DNA of 64,000 bases from an uncultured Steroidobacter sp. (GCA_937864115.1 CALMII010000025.1:124001-188000); one strand, 5' to 3'. Shown: positions 48,381 to 56,819, numbered from the stretch's first letter. The notes: generated by a model not told the origin, from the sequence alone. Numbers and translations: made by a program.

Positions 48381-50039
48381 ATGATCGCCCTGCTCGAAGC
48401 CCGACGCGCCGGGTTGCTGGCGCGCGAACACTGGATGCGCAACCTGGCGGCAGGCGCGGTCGTCGGTGTGGTTGCATTGCCGCTGGCCATGGCCTTCGCC
48501 ATCGCCTCCGGCGCGAAGCCCGAGCAGGGTCTCTACACGGCCATCGTCGCGGGCATCGTGGTCTCGCTGTTCGGCGGCAGCCGCATCCAGATCGCCGGAC
48601 CCACCGGCGCCTTCGTCGTGATTCTTTCCGGCATCACGGCGCAGTACGGCATCGCCGGGCTGCAGGTCGCCACGCTGATGGCCGGCGTGATCCTGCTGCT
48701 GTTCGGCATCACGCGCATGGGCACGGTGATCAAGTTCATTCCCGATCCGGTGATTCTCGGCTTCACCGCCGGCATCGCCGTCATCATCTGGACGGGGCAG
48801 TGGCCGAGCTTCTTCGGACTGCCGGCGGTCACCGGCGCCCACTTTCACGAAAAGCTCTGGCACACGCTGCAGGTACTGCCGCAGCTGAACCTGACGACGA
48901 CACTGCTCGCCTGCGCGACGCTCGCCGTGATCGTGCTGCTGCCGCGCGTGCCGCAGCTGAGCCGCGTACCCGGTCCGCTCGTCGGCGTCGTGTTCGCCGG
49001 CGCGCTGCAGATGATCTTCGGCTTCAAGGATGTCGCCACCATCGGCTCGGCCTTCGGCGGCATTCCTTCGACGCTGCCGCTGCCGCAGATGCCGGCGCTG
49101 TCCGTCTCCACGATCATCGAACTGATCGGCCCCGCGTTTGCGATCGCGATGCTGGGCGCGATCGAGTCGCTGCTGTCCGCCGTCGTCGCCGACGGCATGG
49201 CGGGCACGCGGCACGATTCCAACCAGGAACTCATCGGTCAGGGCATCGCCAATGTCGTCGCGCCGCTGTTCGGCGGTTTCGCGGCGACCGGCGCCATCGC
49301 GCGCACCGCCACCAACGTGCGCAACGGCGGCAATTCGCCGCTCGCCGGTATCGTGCATGCTGCGACGCTCGTGCTCATCGTGCTGCTGCTGGCGCCGCTG
49401 GCGGCGAACATTCCGCTCGCGGCGCTGGCGGCGATCCTGTTCGTGGTCGCCTGGAACATGAGCGAGGCCGGCCACTTCTTCAAGATGGTGCGTCGCGCAC
49501 CGCGCGCCGACGTGGTCGTGCTGCTGGTGACGTTCGGTCTCACCGTGTTCGTCGATCTGGTGGTCGCCGTGAACATCGGCGTGATCCTCGCCATCCTGCA
49601 GTTCCTGCGGCGCATGGCGAGCAGCGTCGAAGTCCAGCAGCAGACCGTGCAGCAGCTGCACGCCGAGTTCGGCACCGAAACGCTCCACCTGCCGCCGGAC
49701 GTGCTGGTGTATCGCGTCGAAGGCCCGTTCTTTTTCGGCGCGGCCGAAACGTTCGAACGCGCGCTGGCATCGACGCACACCGATCCGAAGACGCTCATCA
49801 TCCGGCTGCGCTGGGTGCCGTTCATCGATGCGACGGGACTCGAGACGCTGGAGGAAGTCGTCACGAACCTGCGGCGGCGCGGCGTGCGCGTGATGGTGAC
49901 GGGGGCGAACGAACGCGTGCGCGGCAAGCTGGAACGCGCGGGCATCGTCGACCTGATCGGCGCCGACAATCTCTGCAGCGATCTGCGGCAGGCGCTGGCG
50001 ACGCTGCAATCGCCGCCGGCAACGCCGGTCACGGCCTGA
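48381..50039 (+). CDS. SulP-family inorganic anion transporter
   Basis: The protein has 552 residues. The membrane part (residues ~20-410) has SulP motifs: LPLAMAFAIASGAKPEQGLYTA, GSRIQIAGPTGAFVVILSGI, FIPDPVILGFTAGIAVIIW, ANVVAPLFGGFAATGAIARTATN. The C-terminal STAS domain (about 430-540) includes VEGPFFFGAAETFERAL and IDATGLETLEEVV. The anion may be sulfate, bicarbonate or another; it is not determined by sequence. The ATG follows a weak ribosome site. No carbonic anhydrase gene is adjacent. Confidence 0.9.
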   Translation: MIALLEARRAGLLAREHWMRNLAAGAVVGVVALPLAMAFAIASGAKPEQGLYTAIVAGIVVSLFGGSRIQIAGPTGAFVVILSGITAQYGIAGLQVATLMAGVILLLFGITRMGTVIKFIPDPVILGFTAGIAVIIWTGQWPSFFGLPAVTGAHFHEKLWHTLQVLPQLNLTTTLLACATLAVIVLLPRVPQLSRVPGPLVGVVFAGALQMIFGFKDVATIGSAFGGIPSTLPLPQMPALSVSTIIELIGPAFAIAMLGAIESLLSAVVADGMAGTRHDSNQELIGQGIANVVAPLFGGFAATGAIARTATNVRNGGNSPLAGIVHAATLVLIVLLLAPLAANIPLAALAAILFVVAWNMSEAGHFFKMVRRAPRADVVVLLVTFGLTVFVDLVVAVNIGVILAILQFLRRMASSVEVQQQTVQQLHAEFGTETLHLPPDVLVYRVEGPFFFGAAETFERALASTHTDPKTLIIRLRWVPFIDATGLETLEEVVTNLRRRGVRVMVTGANERVRGKLERAGIVDLIGADNLCSDLRQALATLQSPPATPVTA

Positions 50040-50057
50040 GAAACCACCGGCCGCAAC

Positions 50058-50095
50058 GCGCGGAACTTTAGCTCCGCGCTTCCCTGATTTTTTTC
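50058..50095 (+). terminator. Probable intrinsic terminator after the SulP gene
   Basis: GCGCGGA (50058-50064) pairs with TCCGCGC (50073-50079) around an 8-nt loop, and a seven-T run follows about eight bases later. The gap between stem and T-run makes this less than ideal. Confidence 0.5.
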
Positions 50096-50175
50096 ATTCC
50101 GAGAATCGGTTCACCCGCGCGCGTGCGTGACGCAGCCGGCATCCGCGCGGCCGCACGACGAGCTGCAGGAATTCC

Positions 50176-51648
50176 TTGACGCGCGCCGCATCGCCCAACG
50201 CGGCGGGAGCGGATGATTCCATCCATTTGGTCAACCCCGCTGCTGGATCAGTTCAGTCCGTGAAGACGGCCGCCCCCGAAACCGACAACTGGCGCAAGAA
50301 ATACTTCGACAGCCTGAGCTCGCTCGAAGACGAACATCGCCGCTTCCGCGCCATGGAGGCGGTGCTGAAGAAGCTCGCCGGCCGGCTGTGCAGTGCGTCG
50401 CTCGGCCAGACGCCGGGACTCGACGAACAGATCAAGCGGCTGCAGTCAGCGCTGCGGCGCGAGGTCTCGCACGACGAACTCGAAAAGATCACGCCGGCGC
50501 TGACCGAAGCGATCCAGGCGCTGGACCTGTCGCCTGCGGCGTCTTTCATTGCGACGCAACCGGTGGCGGTCAGGCCTGCGGCCGCACCGCCGCTCGCGCC
50601 CCGCATCGACGAACGCGTCCGCGTGGTGCTGGTGGCACTGCTCGTCGAACTGCGACGCGACAGCTCGCTGGTCAGCCAGATCGATGCCGTCGACGCACGG
50701 CTCGGCGCGGCACTGTCGCCGGAACAGCTGCCGGACGTGCTGTCGTCGCTGATGGATCTGGTCGGCCAGCGCATCAAGCGCATCGAGCACGCGCGGCAGG
50801 AACTGGAAGCGCTGCTCACGCACATGGCGAGCAAGCTCGATGAAGTCGGCCGCTTCGTCGCCGAGCAGAGCCAGGCCCAGAACCAGTCGCGCGCCAGCAG
50901 CGAAACGCTCAGCCTGCAGCTCACCGGCGAGATGAAAGCCATGGGCGAGAGCGTCGAGGCCGCCGACGATCTGCAGCAGATCCGCGGCTTGGTGCGCAAC
51001 CGGCTCGATTCGATCGATCTGCACCTGCAGGCCTTCCGCCAGCGCGAAACCGCATTCTCGAACGAAATGCGGACGCGCAACGAACAGATGCGCTCGCGCA
51101 TCGCCGAACTCGAAGGCCGCGCCCGCCTGCTGCAGACCCAGCTGCAGGACGAACAGCGCCTGTCGGCGATCGATCAGCTCACCAAGATTCCCAACCGTCT
51201 CGCCTACGACAAGCGCATCGAGGAAGAACTCGAACGCTGCCGCCGCCTGAACGCGCCCGCCTGCCTCGCCGTCATGGACGTCGATCACTTCAAGCGCGTC
51301 AACGACACCTACGGCCATCGCGCCGGCGACCGCGTGCTGCGCGCCGTTGCCGACTGCCTTGCCGGCCGCATCCGGCGCACGGACTTCGTGGCGCGCTACG
51401 GCGGCGAAGAGTTCGTGATGATCCTCGAAGGCACGCGCATCGACGATGCCATGCGCGTCATCGACGACATGCGCAATGCCATCGCCGCCATCGGCTTCCA
51501 TTTCCGCGGCACACCGGTCTCCATCACCATCTCCGGCGGCGTCACCGCGCTGCTCGACAACGACTCCGCCGGCGCCGCGTTCGACCGCGCCGACAAGGCG
51601 CTGTACCAGGCCAAGGAAACGGGACGCAATCGCTGCATCGCCGGCTGA
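50176..51648 (+). CDS. GGEEF diguanylate cyclase with helical N-terminal region
   Basis: The protein has 490 residues and no membrane segment. Residues 1-~320 are mostly helical with coiled-coil character (RFRAMEAVLKKLAGRLCSAS, RIKRIEHARQELEALLTHMA). The GGDEF domain occupies ~325-490: LTKIPNRLAYDKRIEEELER, LAVMDVDHFKRVNDTYGHRA, and the active site RYGGEEFVMIL. An RRTD motif five residues before GGEEF is the inhibitory I-site, so product feedback is expected. The TTG start has AGGA eight bases upstream; a GTG at 50260 is an alternative. It should make c-di-GMP. Confidence 0.9.
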   Translation: MTRAASPNAAGADDSIHLVNPAAGSVQSVKTAAPETDNWRKKYFDSLSSLEDEHRRFRAMEAVLKKLAGRLCSASLGQTPGLDEQIKRLQSALRREVSHDELEKITPALTEAIQALDLSPAASFIATQPVAVRPAAAPPLAPRIDERVRVVLVALLVELRRDSSLVSQIDAVDARLGAALSPEQLPDVLSSLMDLVGQRIKRIEHARQELEALLTHMASKLDEVGRFVAEQSQAQNQSRASSETLSLQLTGEMKAMGESVEAADDLQQIRGLVRNRLDSIDLHLQAFRQRETAFSNEMRTRNEQMRSRIAELEGRARLLQTQLQDEQRLSAIDQLTKIPNRLAYDKRIEEELERCRRLNAPACLAVMDVDHFKRVNDTYGHRAGDRVLRAVADCLAGRIRRTDFVARYGGEEFVMILEGTRIDDAMRVIDDMRNAIAAIGFHFRGTPVSITISGGVTALLDNDSAGAAFDRADKALYQAKETGRNRCIAG

Positions 51649-51650
51649 CT

Positions 51651-51718
51651 TTCTTCCTGTAGGTCAGGCTTCAGCCTGACTTCTTGTCCAGCAGGCCGGC
51701 TGAAGCCGGCCCCACAGC
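51651..51718. repeat. REP-like double-hairpin element (family 1, copy 6)
   Basis: CTTCCTGTAGG, the hairpin TCAGGCTTCAGCCTGA, then GGCCGGCTGAAGCCGGCC and CCACAG. It lies three bases after the cyclase stop. Confidence 0.8.
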
Positions 51719-51738
51719 AAGAGAGCAGGAGCAAGAAC

Positions 51739-51799
51739 GAGAGCCGCAAAGACCTCACAAAAGAATTCGATTTCTTTTGTGCGGTCCTTGCGGCCTCTC
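51739..51799. repeat. CCGCAAAG long inverted repeat (family 3, copy 2)
   Basis: GAGAGCCGCAAAGACC and GGTCCTTGCGGCCTCTC form the arms, with AAAAGAA and TTCTTTT closing around TTCGA. It resembles 22642-22716 and lies directly after a family 1 element. Confidence 0.7.
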
Positions 51800-51836
51800 T
51801 TCCTCTTCCAACTTCAGACGACAAATACTTCGCGCC

Positions 51837-51938
51837 GCATTCCTGCGCACGACGCTGCCGCTCGATCTGTCGCGGCTCGAGGCGCTCGACAGCGGGCGCT
51901 ATCACTCGATCTGGCTGCCCGATCACGGAATCTCATGA
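51837..51938 (+). pseudogene. Fragment resembling the N-terminus of a luciferase-like monooxygenase
   Basis: The frame reads AFLRTTLPLDLSRLEALDSG, then RYHSIWLPDH, before a TGA at 51936-51938. The LDLSRLEALDSGRYHSIWLPDH pattern is typical of the first beta-alpha unit of LLM-class flavin oxidoreductases (~330 residues). No start codon or continuation is present, so this is a truncated remnant. Confidence 0.4.
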
Positions 51939-52090
51939 CGAGCGCAGGCACCGTGCTCGATACGCGGCGGGTGAAGCGCGCCGAGCTGGCGTAGGCGCTG
52001 CCGGCGGATTGTGCGAAGGTGTCGCCGGAGGAACGTGTCGAACAGTTGCGTATGCGCTTTGCGGCGATCCATCGACGCTACGACGGATGA
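51935..52090 (+). pseudogene. Short open frame interrupted by one amber codon
   Basis: From the ATG at 51935 the frame reads MTSAGTVLDTRRVKRAELA, then TAG at 51992-51994. It continues ALPADCAKVSPEERVEQLRM and on to AAIHRRYDG before a TGA at 52088-52090. The second part has ordinary protein composition. I do not recognise the family. Either it is a decayed gene or the C-terminal end of a former longer one. It overlaps the end of the luciferase-like fragment. Confidence 0.3.
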
Positions 52091-52095
52091 CGGAT

Positions 52096-52160
52096 TCTTC
52101 CTGTAGGTCAGGCTTCAGCCTGACTCCTCAGAGGCCGGCTGAAGCCGGCCCCACAGGAAG
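52096..52160. repeat. REP-like double-hairpin element (family 1, copy 7)
   Basis: CTTCCTGTAGG, the hairpin TCAGGCTTCAGCCTGA, then GGCCGGCTGAAGCCGGCC and CCACAGGAAG. It ends four bases before the stop of the NAD(P)-binding protein gene. Confidence 0.85.
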
Positions 52161-52163
52161 CAG

Positions 52164-52775
52164 TCAATAGCCGACGGTGAAGCGCTGGCGGCGGTGCGCC
52201 GGCTTCTCCAGTTCATCGGCGAGCGCGAGGGCGTAGTCCTCCATCGAAATCCAGCTGCGGCCGCGCGCGTCGGTGAGCAGTTCGTTGCCGCCGAGACGGA
52301 ATCGCTGCGTGCGTTGTCCGGCGACGAATTCGGCGGACGGCGAAACGTAGGTCCAGTCGAGTTCCGGTTCGGCGCGCAGCAGATCGAGAAATGCGGCGCC
52401 GGCCACGGCTTCCGGTTTGTATGCGGCGGGAAATTCCAGCGTATCCAGCAGTTTCTTTCCCGGCGCGACTTCCAGGCTGCCGGCGCCGCCGACGACCACC
52501 AGTCGCGGTACGCGGGCGGTCTTCACCGCGTCGATGGTCGAACGCGCATCGCTGTCGAGATGGCGGGCCGAGCTGACGACGACGTCGTGTCCTGCAATGA
52601 GCGCAGCGAGCGCCGTCGCATCGCGGGCATCGCCCTTCACGATGCAGAGGCGTTCGCTGGGCGTGGCATTTTCGGGATATCGCACGATGCCCGTGACCGT
52701 GTGTCCGCGGGCGACGAACTCCGCCGCGAGTCGCGATCCGACGTTTCCGCTCGCCCCGATCAATGCAATTCTCAC
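52164..52775 (-). CDS. NAD(P)-binding (NmrA/YwnB-like) oxidoreductase family protein
   Basis: The protein has 203 residues and one Rossmann fold. The dinucleotide motif is ALIGASGNVGSRLAAEFVAR at residue 4, followed by VKGDARDATALAALIAGHDVVVSSAR. Later motifs include VVVGGAGSLEVAPG and LDWTYVSPSAEF. This is the atypical short-chain dehydrogenase group that includes YwnB and NmrA-like proteins, many of which bind NAD(P) without a known reaction. A monocistronic unit. Confidence 0.85.
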   Translation of the reverse strand: MRIALIGASGNVGSRLAAEFVARGHTVTGIVRYPENATPSERLCIVKGDARDATALAALIAGHDVVVSSARHLDSDARSTIDAVKTARVPRLVVVGGAGSLEVAPGKKLLDTLEFPAAYKPEAVAGAAFLDLLRAEPELDWTYVSPSAEFVAGQRTQRFRLGGNELLTDARGRSWISMEDYALALADELEKPAHRRQRFTVGY

Positions 52776-52856
52776 GGCCTGGCTCCCTACCCGACGATGC
52801 GGGCCGTTCTACTCCTTAAATGCCGGGGGGCCGATTGTGGCAAGTACGACGGCGGC

Positions 52857-53684
52857 TCAGGTGCGCGGGCCGAGTCCGTCTGCCATGGCGCTCGTCAGCG
52901 GTTTCATGAAAAAGGAATCGTGCGGCATGAGGCGCGCGGTGACCTGATGGCGCTGCAGCGCCTCGGCCACCACCGGGCCGATGGCGGCGATTTCCGTGCG
53001 CTCCAGCGCCTGCTGCACCAGTTCCGGGGGCCCGACGGCGAAGATGCGTTCGACCTGCGGCGTGCTGGTGAAGGCGATGACGTCGACTTCGCCGTTCGCC
53101 ATTTTCGTGAGCAGCGCGCGCACTGCGTCGTCGTCGGCCTTGTCGGCGTAGATATAAGGAGCCACCGTCCGCACGGTCGCGCCGGCATCGCGCAGGAAGT
53201 TCACGAGCGGCAGGTTCGGCTCGGTGCCGTACAGCTGCACGCCGACGCTGCGTGCAGCAAGGCTGCCCGCCTTGCGCAGCGATTCGATCACGCCTTCGGT
53301 GGTCGGCACTTCCGCCGCGATGTCCGGCTTCAGGCCAAGCTCGCGCAGCGCCTTGGCGGGCTTCGGGCCGCGGGTGATCTTGCGAACCTTCGTCAGCGCC
53401 CGGATGAACTCGTCGCGATGATCGGGCGCATGGACGTCGATGCAGCGCAGGATGCGGCGCAGTCCTTCGCCCGTGAGCAGGATCAGATCGTGAACCGTGC
53501 CGGTGTTGAAGTGACGTACCCACTCGAGCACCGGCTGCGGATCGGGCGCATCGAGGATCGCGACCAGCGGACAGCGCAGCACCGTGGCGCCGCGCCGCTC
53601 GAGCATCGCCGAGAACACGTCCAGCTCGCGGGTTTCGGGCACGGCGATGGTGCGGCCGGCCAGGGTCTGTTCTTGAGTCGACAT
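52857..53684 (-). CDS. Uroporphyrinogen-III synthase (HemD)-like protein
   Basis: The protein has 275 residues, within the HemD range. It starts GRTIAVPETRELDVFSAMLE and shows the two-lobed HemD pattern: VHDLILLTGEGLRRILRCID in lobe one, GVQLYGTEPNLPLVNFLRDA and VDVIAFTSTPQVERIF in lobe two, and EIAAIGPVVAEAL near the end. HemD closes hydroxymethylbilane to uroporphyrinogen III, the precursor of haem and of the sirohaem used by NirB. It is not beside hemC, so this may be a second copy or a regulatory paralogue, and a symbol is withheld. Confidence 0.8.
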   Translation of the reverse strand: MSTQEQTLAGRTIAVPETRELDVFSAMLERRGATVLRCPLVAILDAPDPQPVLEWVRHFNTGTVHDLILLTGEGLRRILRCIDVHAPDHRDEFIRALTKVRKITRGPKPAKALRELGLKPDIAAEVPTTEGVIESLRKAGSLAARSVGVQLYGTEPNLPLVNFLRDAGATVRTVAPYIYADKADDDAVRALLTKMANGEVDVIAFTSTPQVERIFAVGPPELVQQALERTEIAAIGPVVAEALQRHQVTARLMPHDSFFMKPLTSAMADGLGPRT

Positions 53685-53732
53685 GAACGAACGTCCGGTT
53701 CGTCGGAATGACGGCGGGACGATAGCAGGAGA

Positions 53733-53809
53733 TGGCGCGCCCGACTGGATTCGAACCAGTGACCCCTGCCTTCGGAGGGCAGTACTCTATCCAGCTGAGC
53801 TACGGGCGC
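53733..53809 (-). tRNA. tRNA-Arg, anticodon CCG
   Basis: The minus strand folds as a 77-nt cloverleaf with encoded CCA. The acceptor pairs GCGCCCG with CGGGCGC. The D-arm has AGCTCAGCTGGATAGAG, the anticodon arm is CTGCC-CTCCGAA-GGCAG with anticodon CCG, and the T-arm has GGTTCGAATCC. The flanks 53685-53732 and 53810-54003 show no other gene. Confidence 0.95.
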
Positions 53810-54003
53810 GTGCTTCGGCGGGGCCGGGATATTAAGGGGCGGCGCCCGCGGGGTCCAACCCGCAACGGCACGCCGAGCGCCGGTCGAATGAACCCGGAAT
53901 TGCTCGCGCCGGATTTCCTTCAGGTTTTTTGCGGTTTGAGGCCCGGCGGCGGGCCGCTATACTTGCGCGCCCGTTTTGAGCCCCCCTTGCTTTTGGAGCC
54001 GCT

Positions 54004-54513
54004 GTGAGCGCTGCGCACGACAAGAAGTTCTTCAATATCTTCTCCCTGGTGCTGGGCATCCTGATGCTCATCGCCCTCGGTATCTGGGTGCTGGCCCGTA
54101 ACGTCGCAGTGGATACGCAGGAAGCCCACGTTCATCAGGATCCGGCCATGCAGGCCGCCGTCAATGACCGGATTGCTCCCGTCGCCAAGGTGGCGGTGAG
54201 CGGTCAGGACAATTCAGCGCTGGCGCCCGCCAAGCCGCAGGCTGCCGAACCGGCGGCGGAGCTGCCCGGCGACCAGGTCTACAGCATGGCCTGCATCGCC
54301 TGTCACGGCGCCGGCGTCGCCGGCGCGCCGAAGTACGGCGACAAGGGCGCGTGGGGTCCGCGCATCGCCAAGGGGCTCGATACGCTGCACAAGCATTCGA
54401 TCGAGGGTTTCCAGGGTCAGTCCGGCTTCATGCCGCCGAAGGGCGGTCGCGTCGATCTGGCGGACAAGTCCATCATGAACGCTGTCGACTACATGGTCGC
54501 TGCCGCCAAGTAA
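54004..54513 (+). CDS. Cytochrome c5-family c-type cytochrome
   Basis: The protein has 169 residues from a GTG start preceded by TTGGAGCC. One N-terminal membrane anchor (residues ~10-32, [20 protein letters not shown]) is followed by an Ala/Pro linker. The haem domain has CIACH as the CxxCH motif at about residue 98 and an axial Met in [11 protein letters not shown] near 140. It is a periplasmic, membrane-anchored electron carrier, most likely for a terminal oxidase chain. It converges with yifB. Confidence 0.9.
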   Translation: MSAAHDKKFFNIFSLVLGILMLIALGIWVLARNVAVDTQEAHVHQDPAMQAAVNDRIAPVAKVAVSGQDNSALAPAKPQAAEPAAELPGDQVYSMACIACHGAGVAGAPKYGDKGAWGPRIAKGLDTLHKHSIEGFQGQSGFMPPKGGRVDLADKSIMNAVDYMVAAAK

Positions 54514-54536
54514 GTCCCGGCTTCGCACGCGGCGGC

Positions 54537-56054
54537 TCAGCCCGCCGCCTTCGCGTTGCGGTCGAAGCGCCGCAACGCAATCGCCTCTCCCATCTGCAGT
54601 TCATCGATCTCGCTGGTGCCAGCGAGATCGGCGATCGTTCGCGCCACGCGCAGGATCCGGTGATGCGCGCGGGCCGAAAGCCCCAGCGCCGTGGTCGCGC
54701 GTTCGAGCATCGCCGCTGCCGATCGACCCGCGCGGCAATGCTCCTTCATTTCGCGGTTGCCCAGTTTCGAATTCGCCTTGCCCTGGCGCTCGATCTGCAA
54801 TGCACGCGCACAGCGCACGCGGGCCGCGACCGCTGCGGTCGATTCGCATTCCACGTCGTTGTCATAGAGCGCGCTGGCTGCCACGCGCGGCACTTCGACA
54901 TGCATGTCGAGCCGGTCGAGCACCGGACCTGAAATGCGCGCCCGATACTTCTCGACCCGCTCGACACTGCAGCGGCAACGACCCTGTGCATCGCCGAGAT
55001 GGCCGCACGGGCAGGGATTCATGGCCGCGATCAGCTGAAAACTGGCTGGGAATTCCAGTTGCTGGGCGGCACGCGACACCGTGATGCAACCGTTCTCGAG
55101 CGGTTCGCGCAGCACTTCGAGCACATGCCGGCCGAATTCTGGCAGTTCATCGAGGAACAGCACGCCGTTGTGAGCCAGCGAGATCTCGCCCGGCCGCGGC
55201 ATCGCACCGCCGCCCACCAATGCGACGGCCGACGCGGTGTGATGCGGCGAACGAAACGGCCGCACGCGCCACTCGTTCAACCGGATGGACGCGCCGCAGA
55301 TGCTGCGAACCGCTGCCACTTCCAGCGCTTCCGCTTCGCTCATGGGCGGCAGCAATCCGGGCAGTCGCTGTGCCAGCATGGTTTTGCCCGTCCCCGGCGG
55401 ACCGACGAACAGCAGACTGTGCTGACCGGCAGCGGCGATTTCCAGCGCGCGCCGCGCCTGATGCTGACCGCGCACGTCGCTGAGATCCAGACCCGGCGGA
55501 ATGACGTCGGGCAACGGTTCGCCGAGCTGGAAATTCAGCGGACTGGCCTGCGTTGCATGCGCCGCGACTTCCAGCAGATGCGTCGCGACGGCGACACGGC
55601 ACCGTGTGACGAGCTGTGCTTCGGCCGCATTGGCGGGCGGCACGATCAACGAGTGATCGACTCGTGCAGCCGCCAGTGCCGACAGCAACGCGCCCTTCAC
55701 CGGCTGCACTTCACCGCTGAGCGAAAGCTCGCCGTACAGCTCGCAGCGCTGCAGTTGCGTGTCGGGCAACTGGCCGGACGCGAGCAGGATGCCGACCGCG
55801 ATCGGCAGATCGAACCGCCCGCCTTCTTTCGGCAGATCGGCCGGCGACAGATTCACGGTGATGCGCCCGGCGGGCATCTCGAAGTTGCAGTTCGCGATCG
55901 CCGCACGCACGCGATCCTTGCTTTCCTTCACCACCGCCTCGGGCAGACCGACGATGGTGAATGCAGGCAATCCGTTGCCGATGTCCACCTCGACCCGCAC
56001 CTGCGGCGCTTCCATGCCGTGCTGCGCGCGGCTCAATACCGTTGCCATTGCCAT
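54537..56054 (-). CDS. comM: YifB/ComM-family Mg-chelatase-like AAA+ ATPase
   Basis: The protein has 505 residues, the usual length. The N-terminal Lon-protease-like domain begins MATVLSRAQHGMEAPQVRVE and has GLPAFTIVGLPEAVVKESKD. Walker A is LFVGPPGTGKTMLAQRLPG (about residue 215), Walker B is GVLFLDELPEF, and the Mg-chelatase motif is PFRSPHHTASAVALVGGG. ComM is a branch-migration helicase that helps integrate DNA during natural transformation. The start may be the second ATG at 56048. Confidence 0.93.
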   Translation of the reverse strand: MAMATVLSRAQHGMEAPQVRVEVDIGNGLPAFTIVGLPEAVVKESKDRVRAAIANCNFEMPAGRITVNLSPADLPKEGGRFDLPIAVGILLASGQLPDTQLQRCELYGELSLSGEVQPVKGALLSALAAARVDHSLIVPPANAAEAQLVTRCRVAVATHLLEVAAHATQASPLNFQLGEPLPDVIPPGLDLSDVRGQHQARRALEIAAAGQHSLLFVGPPGTGKTMLAQRLPGLLPPMSEAEALEVAAVRSICGASIRLNEWRVRPFRSPHHTASAVALVGGGAMPRPGEISLAHNGVLFLDELPEFGRHVLEVLREPLENGCITVSRAAQQLEFPASFQLIAAMNPCPCGHLGDAQGRCRCSVERVEKYRARISGPVLDRLDMHVEVPRVAASALYDNDVECESTAAVAARVRCARALQIERQGKANSKLGNREMKEHCRAGRSAAAMLERATTALGLSARAHHRILRVARTIADLAGTSEIDELQMGEAIALRRFDRNAKAAG

Positions 56055-56073
56055 CCTTGGCGCTCCTCAAAGA

Positions 56074-56499
56074 CTAAGAAAAATTTCCACGGGGGACACG
56101 GGGATCACGGGGTGAAGAAAAGAGCGAAACCCGTTTGATCCCATCTTTCAGCAACCGATGATTGAAATTCAGTATGAATCCGATGCGCATGTCACCCAGG
56201 CGCAGATACGTCAGCAGTTGGGAAACATGCGAGGCGTCGACGGCGCGGAGCGATTTGATCTCCAGGATCAGGCTCTCCGCAACAATCATGTCTGCGCGAA
56301 AGCCAATCCCAAGGTCGACACCCCGATACATGACCGGAAACGCAACTTGCGTGCGGACTGCTATGCCAACCGACCGAAGCTCATAAGCGAGTGCTGCCTC
56401 ATACACGGACTCGAGCAATCCGGGTCCGAGGTTGCGATGAACGATCGTTGCGGCCGTCAGCGTTAGATCGATGATGTCTGGCGGGCATTCCTTTGCCAC
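56074..56499 (-). CDS. GxxExxY-family protein within inverted repeats
   Basis: The protein has 141 residues. The family motif is GPGLLESVYEAALAYELRS, followed by VAFPVMYRGVDLGIGFRADM and the nuclease-like core ESLILEIKSLRAVDASHVSQ, then LRLGDMRIGFILNFN. The GTG at 56499 has AAGGAAGG upstream and begins the conserved part. The last ~14 residues (SSPRDPRVPRGNFS) are encoded by the terminal repeat itself, so the reading frame has run into it. Family function is unknown; the D-E-K pattern hints at a PD-(D/E)xK-type fold. Repeat copies of 29 bases flank the gene. Confidence 0.82.
   Translation of the reverse strand: MAKECPPDIIDLTLTAATIVHRNLGPGLLESVYEAALAYELRSVGIAVRTQVAFPVMYRGVDLGIGFRADMIVAESLILEIKSLRAVDASHVSQLLTYLRLGDMRIGFILNFNHRLLKDGIKRVSLFSSPRDPRVPRGNFS
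56084..56112. repeat. Terminal inverted repeat left of the GxxExxY gene (family 4)
   Basis: TTTCCACGGGGGACACGGGG followed by ATCACGGGG. Its partner at 56528-56556 is the reverse complement with one mismatch. It overlaps the end of the GxxExxY coding region. Confidence 0.8.
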
Positions 56500-56527
56500 G
56501 TCGATACCTTCCTTGGTTGCCTTTCTG

Positions 56528-56556
56528 CCCCGTGATCCCCGTGTTCCCCGTGGAAA
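56528..56556. repeat. Terminal inverted repeat right of the GxxExxY gene (family 4)
   Basis: CCCCGTGATCCCCGTGTTCC followed by CCGTGGAAA. It is the near-exact reverse complement of 56084-56112, so a 473-base unit with 29-bp ends is defined. Confidence 0.8.
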
Positions 56557-56576
56557 TCCTTCCGGTCTTCCAGTCT

Positions 56577-56819
56577 TCAGCTCTTCGGCTTCTCCAGCGC
56601 CGCGAGCCGCGCTTCCAGCGCTTCGAGTTTTTCGCGGGTGCGGCGCAGGACGCCGGCCTGGACATCGAATTCCTGGCGGGTCACCAGATCGAGCTTCGAC
56701 AGGCCGGATTGCAGGACGGCCTTGAAGTTGCTCTCCAGATCGCGGCGCACGGCGTGGAGGCTGTCGGGAACGGCGGAAGCGAGCCGGCGGGCGAGGTCGT
56801 CGATGCTGCGGGGATCCAT
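56577..56819 (-). CDS. ubiK: UbiK-family accessory factor (BMFP domain)
   Basis: The protein has 80 residues, the usual size. It begins MDPRSIDDLARRLASAVPDS, followed by a helical region, then DLVTRQEFDVQAGVLRRTRE and a coiled coil KLEALEARLAALEK. UbiK assists ubiquinone synthesis under aerobic conditions in E. coli. The gene is monocistronic, upstream of the GxxExxY unit. Confidence 0.88.
   Translation of the reverse strand: MDPRSIDDLARRLASAVPDSLHAVRRDLESNFKAVLQSGLSKLDLVTRQEFDVQAGVLRRTREKLEALEARLAALEKPKS

Noticed and set aside
48243..50009. N-terminal extension of the DUF411 gene reaching across the SulP gene
   Set aside because: The upstream part is Arg/His/Asp-rich antisense of SulP. The DUF411 protein has its own ATG with a signal peptide at 48242.
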